This document shows, piece after piece, positions 45,767 through 54,162 of a stretch of 64,000 bases of DNA. This DNA is from Lysobacteraceae bacterium (lineage in GTDB: Bacteria > Pseudomonadota > Gammaproteobacteria > Xanthomonadales > Rhodanobacteraceae). The position numbers were made by a program, and so were the translations under genes. The stretch spans positions 1 to 64,000 of the forward strand of contig JAGWIC010000002.1 of NCBI GenBank assembly GCA_028866435.1, given 5' to 3'. Each line of letters opens with the position of its first letter. Within the stretch, counting starts at the first letter, position 1. Below the pieces are notes generated by a model. That model searched no databases. It worked only from the letters and a program-made list of their open reading frames with translations, and was not told where the DNA came from.

Positions 45767-46888
45767 TCAGCCATGGTCGGCGAGGATGTGCACGTGCGTC
45801 CCGTCGACGAGCAGCAGTTGGCCTTCGGTAACCACCTGCTCGCCACCGCTCAAGCCCTTGCTGATCACCACCCGGCCGCCGCTGCTGACGCCGGCGGTGA
45901 CCATCCGTTGCCGCACCGTGCCGGCGGCGTCGACCACGAAGACGAAACTGCCGGTGGGCGAATTCTGCAAGGCGACGACCGGCACCGTCACCACCTGGCG
46001 CAGCCGCGCGGTCGGCAGCGTGACCTCGACGAACTGGCCTGGCGTCAGTTGACCATCCGCATTCGGATAGACCGCCTTCAGCTGGATCGTGCCGGTGCTG
46101 GTATCGACCGTGTTGTTGATGAAATCCAGGGTGGCGCGCAGTGCCGTGCTGCCGCCCGCCAGCCGGGCGAGTACCGGTAGCGGGCCGCGCGCATACGCGG
46201 CCTTCAGCCCGGCCAGCTCGGATTCTGGAATCGCGAACGTGATGTAGATCGGACGCACCTGGTTGAGCACCACCAGATTGGTGCTGTTGGCGCTGACCTG
46301 GGCGCCGGGGTACGCCAGCGGCGCACCGGCGATGCTGTCCACCGGCGCCTGGATGTCGGCGTAGCCGAGCTGGGTCCTGGCCAGTTCGACCGCGGCCTGG
46401 TCGGATTTGACGGCGGCGGCGTAGAGGCCGGCATTCGCCCTGGCCGCGTCGTAATCGGACTTCGCCACGTAGCCCTGGCGCAGCAGCGGCGCATAGCGCC
46501 GCAGCAGCGCCTGCGCATTGACCAACTGTGCCCGATCCTTGGCCAGGCTGCCCAGCGCCTCGTCCAGTTGCGACTGCAACAGGCTGGGGTCGATGCGGAT
46601 AATGGTCTGCCCCTGCCGCACCCGGCCGCCGGGCTTGAACGACAACGCCGCCAGCTGGCCACTCACCCGCGATTGCACGGTGACGGTGGAGTAGGCCTGG
46701 GCACTGCCGATCACCTTCAGCGACAAGTCGAAGTCGCCACGCTGCGCCACCGCCACCTTCACCGGAACCGTCCGCACCGGCGCAAGCGGATGCGTCCTGC
46801 GCAGCGGCAGCAAGTGGACGGCGGCGGCGATGGCTGCCAGCAGCACGGCGAGTACGGCAAATTTTTTCCACGAATGCTGCTGGGGCAT
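45767..46888 (-). CDS. RND efflux periplasmic adaptor (membrane fusion protein)
   Basis: The start at 46888 (MPQQHSWKKFAVLAVLLAAI) follows GGAG five bases upstream; the track start at 46924 adds twelve residues. The 373-residue protein has an N-terminal membrane anchor, a barrel-sandwich/lipoyl part (VTVQSRVSGQLAALSFKPGGRVRQGQ), an alpha-helical hairpin (about 105-185), and the ADIQAPVDSIAG and TLDFINNTVDTSTGTIQLKA motifs of MdtA-type adaptors. It links the pump to an outer-membrane channel. The gene lies between marR and the pump on the same strand. Confidence 0.92.
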   Translation of the reverse strand: MPQQHSWKKFAVLAVLLAAIAAAVHLLPLRRTHPLAPVRTVPVKVAVAQRGDFDLSLKVIGSAQAYSTVTVQSRVSGQLAALSFKPGGRVRQGQTIIRIDPSLLQSQLDEALGSLAKDRAQLVNAQALLRRYAPLLRQGYVAKSDYDAARANAGLYAAAVKSDQAAVELARTQLGYADIQAPVDSIAGAPLAYPGAQVSANSTNLVVLNQVRPIYITFAIPESELAGLKAAYARGPLPVLARLAGGSTALRATLDFINNTVDTSTGTIQLKAVYPNADGQLTPGQFVEVTLPTARLRQVVTVPVVALQNSPTGSFVFVVDAAGTVRQRMVTAGVSSGGRVVISKGLSGGEQVVTEGQLLLVDGTHVHILADHG

Positions 46889-47002
46889 GGTTGCTCCGGT
46901 GGGCCGCTGCCGCGGCGGCCGCATCGGAAGCCGGCACGACCATGGACTCCAGCCGCGCCACGCGAGGGTCCGGGTGGCCGTGAGGTTAACCGATCAGTTG
47001 GC

Positions 47003-47017
47003 TGTCATGACATATGT
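47003..47017. promoter_or_regulatory. Overlapping palindromes in the marR-adaptor gap
   Basis: TGTCATGACA (47003-47012) and ACATATGT (47010-47017) are both perfect palindromes and overlap by three bases, about 115 bases upstream of the adaptor start. MarR-type proteins bind such dyads, so this is a candidate operator for the pump genes. Confidence 0.4.
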
Positions 47018-47072
47018 TGCGCCCTCGGGCGGCCGGACCCCAGCCGTACCGATGGCACATGACAATGCCGGC

Positions 47073-47537
47073 TCACCCGGCGCGCGTCGACGCGGTGTCG
47101 GCGGCGTCCAGCGCCTGCAGATTTTCCTTGATCCGGCCGATCACGGACAGCGCCTGTTGCAGTTCGTCGTAGCCGATGCCGCGGCTGGCGTCGCGCCGCA
47201 GGTCGCGCGCGATCAGCTCCATGTCGTCGACGATCACCTGCGCCTGCTCGGTGGTGTACAGGCGCCAGGCCCGGCGGTCCCTGGGGTCGGCACGGCGCTC
47301 GACGAAACCGGCCGCCTGCAGGCGGTCGACGACCCGACCCACCGCGATCGGCTCCATCTCCAGCAACTCGGCCAGCTCGGTCTGCCGCAGGCCTTCGCGG
47401 TGATGCAGCATCTTGGTGGCGCGCCACTGGGCGCGGGTCAAACCGAACTTCACCGCGCGCCGGTCGAAATGCTTGCGGATCAGCAAGGTCACGTCGTTGA
47501 GCAGATAGCCGAAGGAGATATCCTCTGTTTTTGCCAT
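47073..47537 (-). CDS. MarR-family transcriptional regulator
   Basis: The start at 47537 (MAKTEDISFGYLLNDVTLLI) is used; the ORF-track frame begins far upstream on a non-coding extension. The 154-residue protein has the winged-helix signature: LTRAQWRATKMLHHREGLRQTELAELLEMEPIAVGRVVDRLQAAGFVERR with the DPRDRRAWRLY wing. It lies directly upstream of the RND adaptor and pump on the same strand, so it probably represses them and releases on ligand binding. It is divergent from the macrodomain gene, 66 bases away. Confidence 0.92.
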   Translation of the reverse strand: MAKTEDISFGYLLNDVTLLIRKHFDRRAVKFGLTRAQWRATKMLHHREGLRQTELAELLEMEPIAVGRVVDRLQAAGFVERRADPRDRRAWRLYTTEQAQVIVDDMELIARDLRRDASRGIGYDELQQALSVIGRIKENLQALDAADTASTRAG

Positions 47538-47603
47538 GTCCGGTTGCCACCCCACCCCGCCAAAAGCCTGCCTGAAGCATAAGCCGCGATCCCCGGCGAA
47601 GCC

Positions 47604-48125
47604 ATGCCCCTGAACGTCATCACCGCCGACATCACCACGCTGAAGGTGGATGCGATCGTCAACGCCGCCAACCCGAGCCTGCTCGGCGGCGGCGGCGTGG
47701 ATGGAGCGATCCACCGTGCGGCCGGCACCGCCTTGCTGCTGGCCTGCCGCGGCTTGCCCGAGTCCGCCCCGGGAATTCGCTGCGCGACCGGCGAGGCCCG
47801 CGTCACGCCCGGATTCGCCCTGCCCGCGCGTTACGTGATCCACACGGTGGGGCCGATCTGGCAGGGCGGCGGACGCAACGAGCCGTTGCTGCTGGCACGG
47901 TGTTACCGGCATTCGATGCAATGCCTGCGCGAACTGGCGCTTGCCTCGATCGCCTTCCCGGCGATCAGCTGCGGCGTCTATGGCTACCCGGCCGCCGCCG
48001 CCGCGCGCGTCGCCGTGGCCACGCTGCGTGGCCTGCTGCCCGAGCACGGCAACGTGGAGGTGACCCTGTGCTGTTTCAGCGAGGACATGCGCTCGATCGT
48101 GCAGCAGGCGGTCGACGACCACTGA
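47604..48125 (+). CDS. Macrodomain protein, O-acetyl-ADP-ribose deacetylase (YmdB-like)
   Basis: This 173-residue single macrodomain begins MPLNVITADITTLKVDAIVNAANPSLLGGGGVDGAIHRAAG, the ADP-ribose-binding signature, followed by GEARVTPGFALPARYVIHTVGPIW and FPAISCGVYGYP. The family removes acetyl or ADP-ribose groups from small molecules and proteins; E. coli YmdB also modulates RNase III. It is divergent from marR and ends three bases before the reverse-strand batD, so read-through would be antisense to that operon. Confidence 0.92.
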   Translation: MPLNVITADITTLKVDAIVNAANPSLLGGGGVDGAIHRAAGTALLLACRGLPESAPGIRCATGEARVTPGFALPARYVIHTVGPIWQGGGRNEPLLLARCYRHSMQCLRELALASIAFPAISCGVYGYPAAAAARVAVATLRGLLPEHGNVEVTLCCFSEDMRSIVQQAVDDH

Positions 48126-48128
48126 CGG

Positions 48129-49817
48129 TCAATGCAGCTTGAACGGGTACAGCGGCGGCAGATCCGGAGCCGGATCGCCCGACGCCGGTGCGCGCCAGGA
48201 AAACCCGCGCTTGAATACGTCGGCCAGGTCGGTCGCCGCAGCGTGCGGCGCGGCGGCGTAGTGTCGCTGCTGCAACGTGTCGATGGCGGCGCGCTGGCGG
48301 GCGTCGTCCAGCGCCTGGACCAGCTCGCCCAGATGCTGGATCGAGGGCCGCTCGGCACGGGCCCAGGCCAGCAGGCAGCGGATCTGCGCCGGCACATCGT
48401 CACCGCGCGCCGCCGCGAAGAACGCCAGCTGAAGCTGCCGCGCCGTGGCGGCCGGCGCCGCCGGCGCGTGCGGCGCGTCGGCGCCCGGGCGACGTCGACG
48501 CCAAAGCCACCAGGCCAGCGCGCTGAGCAACCACAACCCCATGCTGGACAAGGCGATCCAGCGCCATGGCGGAGTGGCGGTGGCGGGCGGCGGCGTGTTC
48601 GACGCCGGCGGCGCAGCGGATGCGGGTGCCGCGGCGGATACCGCGGCCGCCGGCGCGCCGCCGGTCGCCGGCAACACCGTCAGGCTGTGCGCGGGTATCT
48701 GCGCCACTTCCACCTGTTGGGTGAGCACGTTCCACCATTTCAGGGTGGTGGCCGGAATGGTCAGGGTTCCGGCACGCTCGGGCACGATCGCGAAGGCCTG
48801 TTGCCGGCGTCCGACCAGCCAGCGGCCATCCACCCGGTTGCTGGTGACCGGCTGGTCCGGATACACCCTGGCGCCATCCAGTGCCGGCATGCTGAGCGCC
48901 GGCAACGTATCGAAGGACAGCCCGGTGGCTTGCAGATCCATGGTCAGGTTCAACGGCTGTCCCACGCGCACCTTGTCCTGCGCCGCCGGCCAACCGTCCA
49001 GGGTCAGGCTCAGCGCACGCGCCGGCAGCCACGCGTCGCCGCCCCAGCTCGCCGGCGCCGCCTGCACCTCCAGCGACAGTGGCGGAGCGGTCGCGGACAC
49101 CGTGCTGCCGGCGCCGAAAAAGCTGTTCGGATCGTTCGGGTCTATCGCCTGTCCCTGGAAACTGGCCGCCGGTATCTCGAGTTGCCCGGCGCGCTGCGGG
49201 ATCAGCGCAAAGCGCCGCTCGATGACATGGTAGGTGCGCCCGCCGCGCACGCTGTCGTAACTGAGGTCGTTGCCGATCTGGTTGAGCTCGACGCCGGCGA
49301 CCGGCGGCGTGCTGATCGCGCCGCTGGTGACATTGCTGGCGTAGAACAGGCGCACCACGTAACTCAGTTGCTGACCGACCCAGGCCTGCTGCGGTTGCAA
49401 CTCGGCCTCCATGAACAGGTCCTTCCGGCCCGCCGCCGCCGCGGCGGGGTCCGGCGGGGCCACCACCAGCTGCAGTGGCTGGGTCATGCCGCCGGCCAGG
49501 CTGAGCGCGGGGATCTGCAGCGTGCCTTCGTGCCTGGGCCGCAACACCACGCCAAAGGTGAGGCTGGACGTGGTGCGACCATTGACGACGCTGAGACTGC
49601 TGTTTTGCGAACTGCCCAATATGTCGAAATCCTGCTGCAGCGCCTGCAGATCGGGCATCTGCACGCCGCTGCTGCTCCCCGAGACCTGCAGGCTCAGGGT
49701 CACCGTGTCGCCCAGTTGCACGCTGCTGCGATCGAGCGTGGCGGTGACCGCGGTGGCATGCACCAGGCCGGGGAGCAGCAGGGCCAGCCAGCATGCGGCG
49801 ATGACGCGTCGGAACAT
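48129..49817 (-). CDS. batD: BatD-family protein
   Basis: The ATG at 49817 overlaps the upstream stop (TGATG); the track start is a GTG one codon earlier. The 562-residue protein has a signal peptide (VIAACWLALLLPGLVHA), repeated beta-rich segments (VQLGDTVTLSLQVSGSSSGVQMPDL ... FDILGSSQNSSLSVVNGRT) typical of BatD, and a C-terminal membrane anchor (WRWIALSSMGLWLLSALAWWLW) with a short cytoplasmic tail. Bat proteins form a cell-envelope complex with VWA partners and are linked to stress tolerance in some bacteria. It is the last gene of the moxR operon. Confidence 0.88.
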   Translation of the reverse strand: MFRRVIAACWLALLLPGLVHATAVTATLDRSSVQLGDTVTLSLQVSGSSSGVQMPDLQALQQDFDILGSSQNSSLSVVNGRTTSSLTFGVVLRPRHEGTLQIPALSLAGGMTQPLQLVVAPPDPAAAAAGRKDLFMEAELQPQQAWVGQQLSYVVRLFYASNVTSGAISTPPVAGVELNQIGNDLSYDSVRGGRTYHVIERRFALIPQRAGQLEIPAASFQGQAIDPNDPNSFFGAGSTVSATAPPLSLEVQAAPASWGGDAWLPARALSLTLDGWPAAQDKVRVGQPLNLTMDLQATGLSFDTLPALSMPALDGARVYPDQPVTSNRVDGRWLVGRRQQAFAIVPERAGTLTIPATTLKWWNVLTQQVEVAQIPAHSLTVLPATGGAPAAAVSAAAPASAAPPASNTPPPATATPPWRWIALSSMGLWLLSALAWWLWRRRRPGADAPHAPAAPAATARQLQLAFFAAARGDDVPAQIRCLLAWARAERPSIQHLGELVQALDDARQRAAIDTLQQRHYAAAPHAAATDLADVFKRGFSWRAPASGDPAPDLPPLYPFKLH

Positions 49818-51730
49818 CACGGCTGTCCATCCTCGCTCGGAACGCCACCATGGCGTTGTTGATATTCAAGTTCGAATTTTCGCCGCAGCAGCGCGCCGGG
49901 ATCATCCGGTACCCGTTGCAGCGCATGTTGCAGATCCGCCGGCAACTTTGACGCGGGATCTTCTCTGGACGGCGCGCCGAGCTCGTGCGGTGCGGCCTTT
50001 CCGGCGGGAACTCCGGGCTTGCCGGCCAGGGCCTTGTCCATCTGCCGCTTCAACGCCTGCTGCGCCTGCTCGGTCTGCGCCTGCTGCGCCGCTTGCTGCT
50101 GCGCGCTCTGCGGCCTGGGCTGATCGGCGCCCGCGCTGTTGCCGGTCTTGTCCTTGCCCGACTTGTCCTGGCCGGACTGATCCTGTGGCTGGCCATTCTG
50201 GTTCTTCGGCCCCGAGGGCTTGGCGCCCTCCTGGCCGGGCTTTTGCGGCGGCGTCTCCGGCTTGCCACTGTTGCCCTGATCGCCGGCGGACGAATCGCCC
50301 CGGCCCTTGTTCTGGTCCTGCTGGCCTTTCTGCTTTTGCTGGCCCGACGAAGGTTTCTGCTGCTTTTTCTGCTGCTTCAGCCAGTCCTCGACGGCCTGCC
50401 GGTTGGCCTTCGCGTCGGCATTGGCCGGGTCCGACTTCAGCGCCTCGTCGTAGGCCTTGATCGCCTCCCGGTAATGCTGCGTCTTGGCCAGGGCATTGCC
50501 ACGGTTATAGGCAGCGTCCGTCCCGGCCACATGCTGCAGCACCTGCGCCGCCGCGGCGTAGTCGCCGGCGCGGTAAGCCGCCGCCGCACGCCACGCCGGA
50601 TCGCGGGCAAGCTGCTGCGCCTGTTTGGGGTGACCGTCGCGCAGGGCCTGCGCGGCCTGCTGGTCGGGGCGCTGCCACAGGTTCTGCCAGGTACCCGCCC
50701 GCGCCGTGTTCGGCAGCAACGGCAGCAGCACCAGCGGCAGCAACAGCAGCCAGCCGCGCCTGAATCCCAGCGCCACGATCAACAGCAGCGGCAGCAACAA
50801 CCAGGGGCCGCGATCCTGCCAGGCATCACCGACCTGGCCGGAAGCGAGCGTGGCCGACGCGGTGCTCAATTCGGCGTGCAGCGCGTGGATGTCCTGCTGG
50901 TTGGCCGTCATCGCGGCGTAGCGACCGCCGCCGGCGGCCGCCAGCTCGGCGAGCGCGGCATCGTCGCGGCCCGCCAGCACCATGTGGCCATTCGCATCGT
51001 GCAGGAAACCGCCGGCGGGCAAGGGTATCGGCCCGCCCTGTTCGGTACCTGCGCCCAGCACCGATACCCTCACGCCTGCCGCCCTGGCCGCGCGGGCGGC
51101 GGCATCGGCGGCGGCATCCGCCTGATCCGTGATCAGCACCAGCGAGCCGCCACCGGCGCCGGCATCCCTGATCAGCTTGACGCCCAGCGCGATGGCTGCC
51201 GCCGCGTCGTTGCCGTCGACCGGCATGGTATCCGGCGCCATCGCATCGAACAGGTCGTCGAGACTGTGCGCGTCGGAGGTCAGCGGTGCCACCACGAACG
51301 CCTCACCGGCGTAGCCGATCAGCGCGTTCATGCCGTCGCGGTTGCTGGCCAGCAGGTCGTGCGCCTTGTAGCGGGCGCGATCGAGCCGGCTCGGCAGCAT
51401 GTCGCGGGCGAGCATGTGTTGCGACAACGACATCGCCACCACCTGCACGGCGCGGCTGGCGTACAGCGGTTGCCGGACCCGGCTCCAGGTGGGCCCGGCC
51501 AGCGCCAGCGCGGCCAGCGTCCATCCGAGCAGGAACAGCCACGCCGGCAGGCGGCGCCGGCCCGCGGGTCCGTGCAGCAGGTGCGGTAGCAATTCGGGAT
51601 CGACCAGCCGGGACAGCTCCAGTTGCGCGCCACCACGGCGCAGGCCCAGCCACGCCAACCAGGGCAGCAGGATCAGGGCAAGCAACCATGCCGGCCGCAG
51701 GAAGTGGAATTGATGCAGCATCTCGTTCAT
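49817..51730 (-). CDS. batB: BatB/BatC fusion: VWA domain plus TPR protein
   Basis: The 637-residue protein joins two functions. Residues 1-335 are BatB-like, with membrane segments at both ends and a VWA domain. Residues 335-637 are BatC-like, with TPR repeats (AYRAGDYAAAAQVLQHVAGTDAAYNRGNALAKTQHYREAIKAYDEAL) followed by a Gln/Lys/Pro-rich disordered tail. The VWA metal site is altered: where active BatB has D-x-S-x-S, this reads AMSLSQHM, lacking the Asp and the second Ser. The later LITDQAD part of the site is present. It overlaps batA by four bases (ATGA). A non-metal-binding, structural VWA is likely. Confidence 0.88.
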   Translation of the reverse strand: MNEMLHQFHFLRPAWLLALILLPWLAWLGLRRGGAQLELSRLVDPELLPHLLHGPAGRRRLPAWLFLLGWTLAALALAGPTWSRVRQPLYASRAVQVVAMSLSQHMLARDMLPSRLDRARYKAHDLLASNRDGMNALIGYAGEAFVVAPLTSDAHSLDDLFDAMAPDTMPVDGNDAAAAIALGVKLIRDAGAGGGSLVLITDQADAAADAAARAARAAGVRVSVLGAGTEQGGPIPLPAGGFLHDANGHMVLAGRDDAALAELAAAGGGRYAAMTANQQDIHALHAELSTASATLASGQVGDAWQDRGPWLLLPLLLIVALGFRRGWLLLLPLVLLPLLPNTARAGTWQNLWQRPDQQAAQALRDGHPKQAQQLARDPAWRAAAAYRAGDYAAAAQVLQHVAGTDAAYNRGNALAKTQHYREAIKAYDEALKSDPANADAKANRQAVEDWLKQQKKQQKPSSGQQKQKGQQDQNKGRGDSSAGDQGNSGKPETPPQKPGQEGAKPSGPKNQNGQPQDQSGQDKSGKDKTGNSAGADQPRPQSAQQQAAQQAQTEQAQQALKRQMDKALAGKPGVPAGKAAPHELGAPSREDPASKLPADLQHALQRVPDDPGALLRRKFELEYQQRHGGVPSEDGQP

Positions 51731-52713
51731 GCGGATGGCTCGACGACACGCGCGAAGCGACGCGGGGCGATCGCCAGCAGCAACAGCATCAGCGCCGCCA
51801 GCAGCGGCCAGCGGAACAGCTCATGGCGCGGACGCAGGCTCGGCCCCCGCTGCGGCATCGGCTCGAGTGCGCTGATGGCGCGATAGGCATCGGCCAGCTG
51901 GCGGCTGTCGGTGGCCCGGAAGAACTGCCCGCCGGTCTCGGTCGCGATCGTGGTCAGCATCCTGGCATCGAGGTCGGCCGAAGGATTGACCACCTGGCTG
52001 CCGAAGAACCCGTCCACCCGCATCCGCGTGGCGCCGATACCGATCGTGTAGATGCGCACACCGGCGGCCTTGGCCGCGCGCGCCGCCTCGAGCGGGGTGA
52101 TGCTGCCGGCGTTGTTGACGCCATCGGTGAGCAGCACCAGCACGCGCGCCTGCTCGGGCAGCGCGGACAAGCGCTTGACCGCCACCGCGATGGCGTCGCC
52201 GATCGCCGTCTCCGTCCCCGCCAGGCCCACCGCGGCACCTTGCAGTTGCGCCCGCACCGCCGACAAGTCGTAGGTGAGCGGCGTGACCAGGAAGGCCTGG
52301 CTGCCGAACAGGATCAAGCCCATTTCGTCGCCGCGGCGGCGGGCGATGAAATCGCCGGCGATGGCCTCCACCGCGCCGAAGCGGCTGACCGGCTTTCCCG
52401 CCAGCTGCATGTCTTCGGTGTGCATGCTGCCCGAAAGATCCACCGCCAGCATCACCGCGCGTCCGCTGCGCTGCTGCGCCTGCGGCGGTCCTATCCATTG
52501 CGGTCGCGCGGCGGCGATCAGCAGGCAGATCCAGGCCAGCACCAGCAACCCGCGCGCCATGCCGCCGGCGCGGACATCCGCCACCTGGGACAGGCGCACG
52601 CCCGGCTGTGGCAGGTGCAAGGCCTGCCCGGGCGAGGCCGGCCGCAGCCAGCGCCGCAGCAGCCATGGCAGCGGCAGCAGCACGATCATCCAGGGCCAGG
52701 CGAAGTCAGCCAT
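51727..52713 (-). CDS. batA: BatA-family VWA membrane protein
   Basis: This 328-residue protein has two N-terminal membrane segments, a VWA domain with a complete metal site (MLAVDLSGSMHTEDM, then GTETAIGDAI and VLLTDGVNNAG) and a C-terminal membrane segment (LFRWPLLAALMLLLLAIAP). It is the canonical VWA member of the Bat complex and contrasts with the degenerate BatB site. The gene overlaps DUF4381 by eight bases upstream and batB by four bases downstream, so the whole operon is tightly coupled. Confidence 0.92.
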   Translation of the reverse strand: MADFAWPWMIVLLPLPWLLRRWLRPASPGQALHLPQPGVRLSQVADVRAGGMARGLLVLAWICLLIAAARPQWIGPPQAQQRSGRAVMLAVDLSGSMHTEDMQLAGKPVSRFGAVEAIAGDFIARRRGDEMGLILFGSQAFLVTPLTYDLSAVRAQLQGAAVGLAGTETAIGDAIAVAVKRLSALPEQARVLVLLTDGVNNAGSITPLEAARAAKAAGVRIYTIGIGATRMRVDGFFGSQVVNPSADLDARMLTTIATETGGQFFRATDSRQLADAYRAISALEPMPQRGPSLRPRHELFRWPLLAALMLLLLAIAPRRFARVVEPSA

Positions 52714-53227
52714 CGGATGGCTCCCGCGCAGCGGGCTTCCATCGACGCGGATTGACCGCCAGCTTCAGCCATGCGCGCATCGCGTCCACCGTGGCCGCTT
52801 CGTCGCCCGAGCACGGCGGCTGGTAGATCAGCCGATCCAGCGCCAGCAACTGCTGCAGGCCGGTGGCGTCGATCGGCACCCGCGCCAGGGTCAACCGCCA
52901 GGCTTCGCCGCGCTGCTGCCCCGCCAGCGGCTCATGCTGCCGCGCCACCCGGCGCAGCAACTGATGCAGGGCGTTGAAGCGGGCGGCGGAATCCGTGGCA
53001 TGGCGGTGCAGAATCTGCTCGAACTCAAGCACGACCCGCCGCTGCCCCGCCCGCGTCCTGCGCCGGTGCTGCCACCACCAGAGACCGGCGCACACGACGA
53101 TCAACAGCATCCCGGCCAGTACCCACCAGCCGGGTGCCGGTGGCCACCACGGGGGCGGCGCCGGCAGATGGATATCGCGCAGGCTCGGCCCCGGGCTGGC
53201 GGGAACTGGCGTGGCCGGCAGCGTCAT
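52706..53227 (-). CDS. DUF4381 membrane protein
   Basis: The 173-residue protein has a Pro-rich N-terminus (LRDIHLPAPPPWWPPAPGWW), one membrane segment (VLAGMLLIVVCAGLWWW) and a helical cytoplasmic domain. This is the DUF4381 layout, always found between the DUF58 and batA genes in moxR operons. Its function is not known. It overlaps the DUF58 stop by four bases and batA by eight. Confidence 0.88.
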   Translation of the reverse strand: MTLPATPVPASPGPSLRDIHLPAPPPWWPPAPGWWVLAGMLLIVVCAGLWWWQHRRRTRAGQRRVVLEFEQILHRHATDSAARFNALHQLLRRVARQHEPLAGQQRGEAWRLTLARVPIDATGLQQLLALDRLIYQPPCSGDEAATVDAMRAWLKLAVNPRRWKPAAREPSDG

Positions 53228-54162
53228 CGGGCGCCGCTCCTGGCCGCCGCCAGCACGCCGGTCACGGCATCGAGCGGGTCGGTCGCGCCATCGATGGTGT
53301 TGCAGCGCAGCCCCAGCGACGCGGCAAGCCCGCCGAGCCGGGCAGGACCGGCACCCATGGCGCGTTGAAAATCCTCTCGCTGACGCGCCGTGTGCAGCAA
53401 CACCTCACGCCGCTCGCCCTCGTGTTCCAGCGGATAACGACCTGGCGGTGGCGGTACCAGTTCCAGCGGGTCGGCGACCACCAGCACGCTCACAGCCGCG
53501 CGCGAAACCAGGTCCAGCATGCGTTGCCGTGCGGAGGCGTCGCAGCTGCAGCCATCGCTGACCAGCAGCACGCGCGTGGCGCCATGCTGCACGCGCGACG
53601 CCCGCGCCAAGGCATCGCCCAGCGACTCCGGCCGGCCCGGCGCCGGCGACGCGTCCCACGCGGCCATGGCGCCGCAGACCGCCAGGGCGCCACGCGACCC
53701 CGGCTGCGGGCGCAACACATGTTGAACCGGACCGAATGCCATCACCCCGACCCGCTCGCCGGCACGCACCGCATACCATGCCGCCGCGGCCGCGACGCGC
53801 GCCGCCTGCACCGACTTGAAGCGGCTGCGGGTACCGAAGCGCATGCTGGCATGGGTATCGAGCATGATCAGCAGCGAGCCCTCGCGGTCCTCCTGGAACA
53901 GCTTGGTGTGCAACTTTCCGCTGCGGGCGGTGAGCCGCCAGTCGAGCCGGCGCACGTCGTCGCCCGCCTGATAGACACGGGATTCCGCGTAATCCATGCC
54001 ACGGCCGTAAAGGCGGCTCGATTGCTGACCGCTGCGGCCGGCGCGACTGTGCACGGGCGCCATCCGGCTGCGGCCGATCCTGGCGCGCAACGCGATCAGC
54101 TCGGCCAGCGAGACGCGGGTGCGGCCCTCGCCTGTGCGATCCATCGGTACGACGGCGCTCAC
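53224..54162 (-). CDS. DUF58 domain protein
   Basis: The 312-residue cytoplasmic protein contains the DUF58 core, SRLYGRGMDYAESRVYQAGDDVRRLDWRLTARSGKLHTK, followed by a VWA-like fold (LLIMLDTHASMRFG, VLLVSDG). DUF58 proteins accompany MoxR ATPases and are thought to bind their substrates. It starts four bases before the moxR stop (ATGA-type overlap) and leads into DUF4381. Confidence 0.92.
   Translation of the reverse strand: MSAVVPMDRTGEGRTRVSLAELIALRARIGRSRMAPVHSRAGRSGQQSSRLYGRGMDYAESRVYQAGDDVRRLDWRLTARSGKLHTKLFQEDREGSLLIMLDTHASMRFGTRSRFKSVQAARVAAAAAWYAVRAGERVGVMAFGPVQHVLRPQPGSRGALAVCGAMAAWDASPAPGRPESLGDALARASRVQHGATRVLLVSDGCSCDASARQRMLDLVSRAAVSVLVVADPLELVPPPPGRYPLEHEGERREVLLHTARQREDFQRAMGAGPARLGGLAASLGLRCNTIDGATDPLDAVTGVLAAARSGAR

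Noticed and set aside
42899-46180. 1093-residue plus-strand ORF
   Set aside because: It is antisense to the RND pump and adaptor genes, His/Arg/Gln-rich, without recognisable domains; a GC-rich shadow frame.
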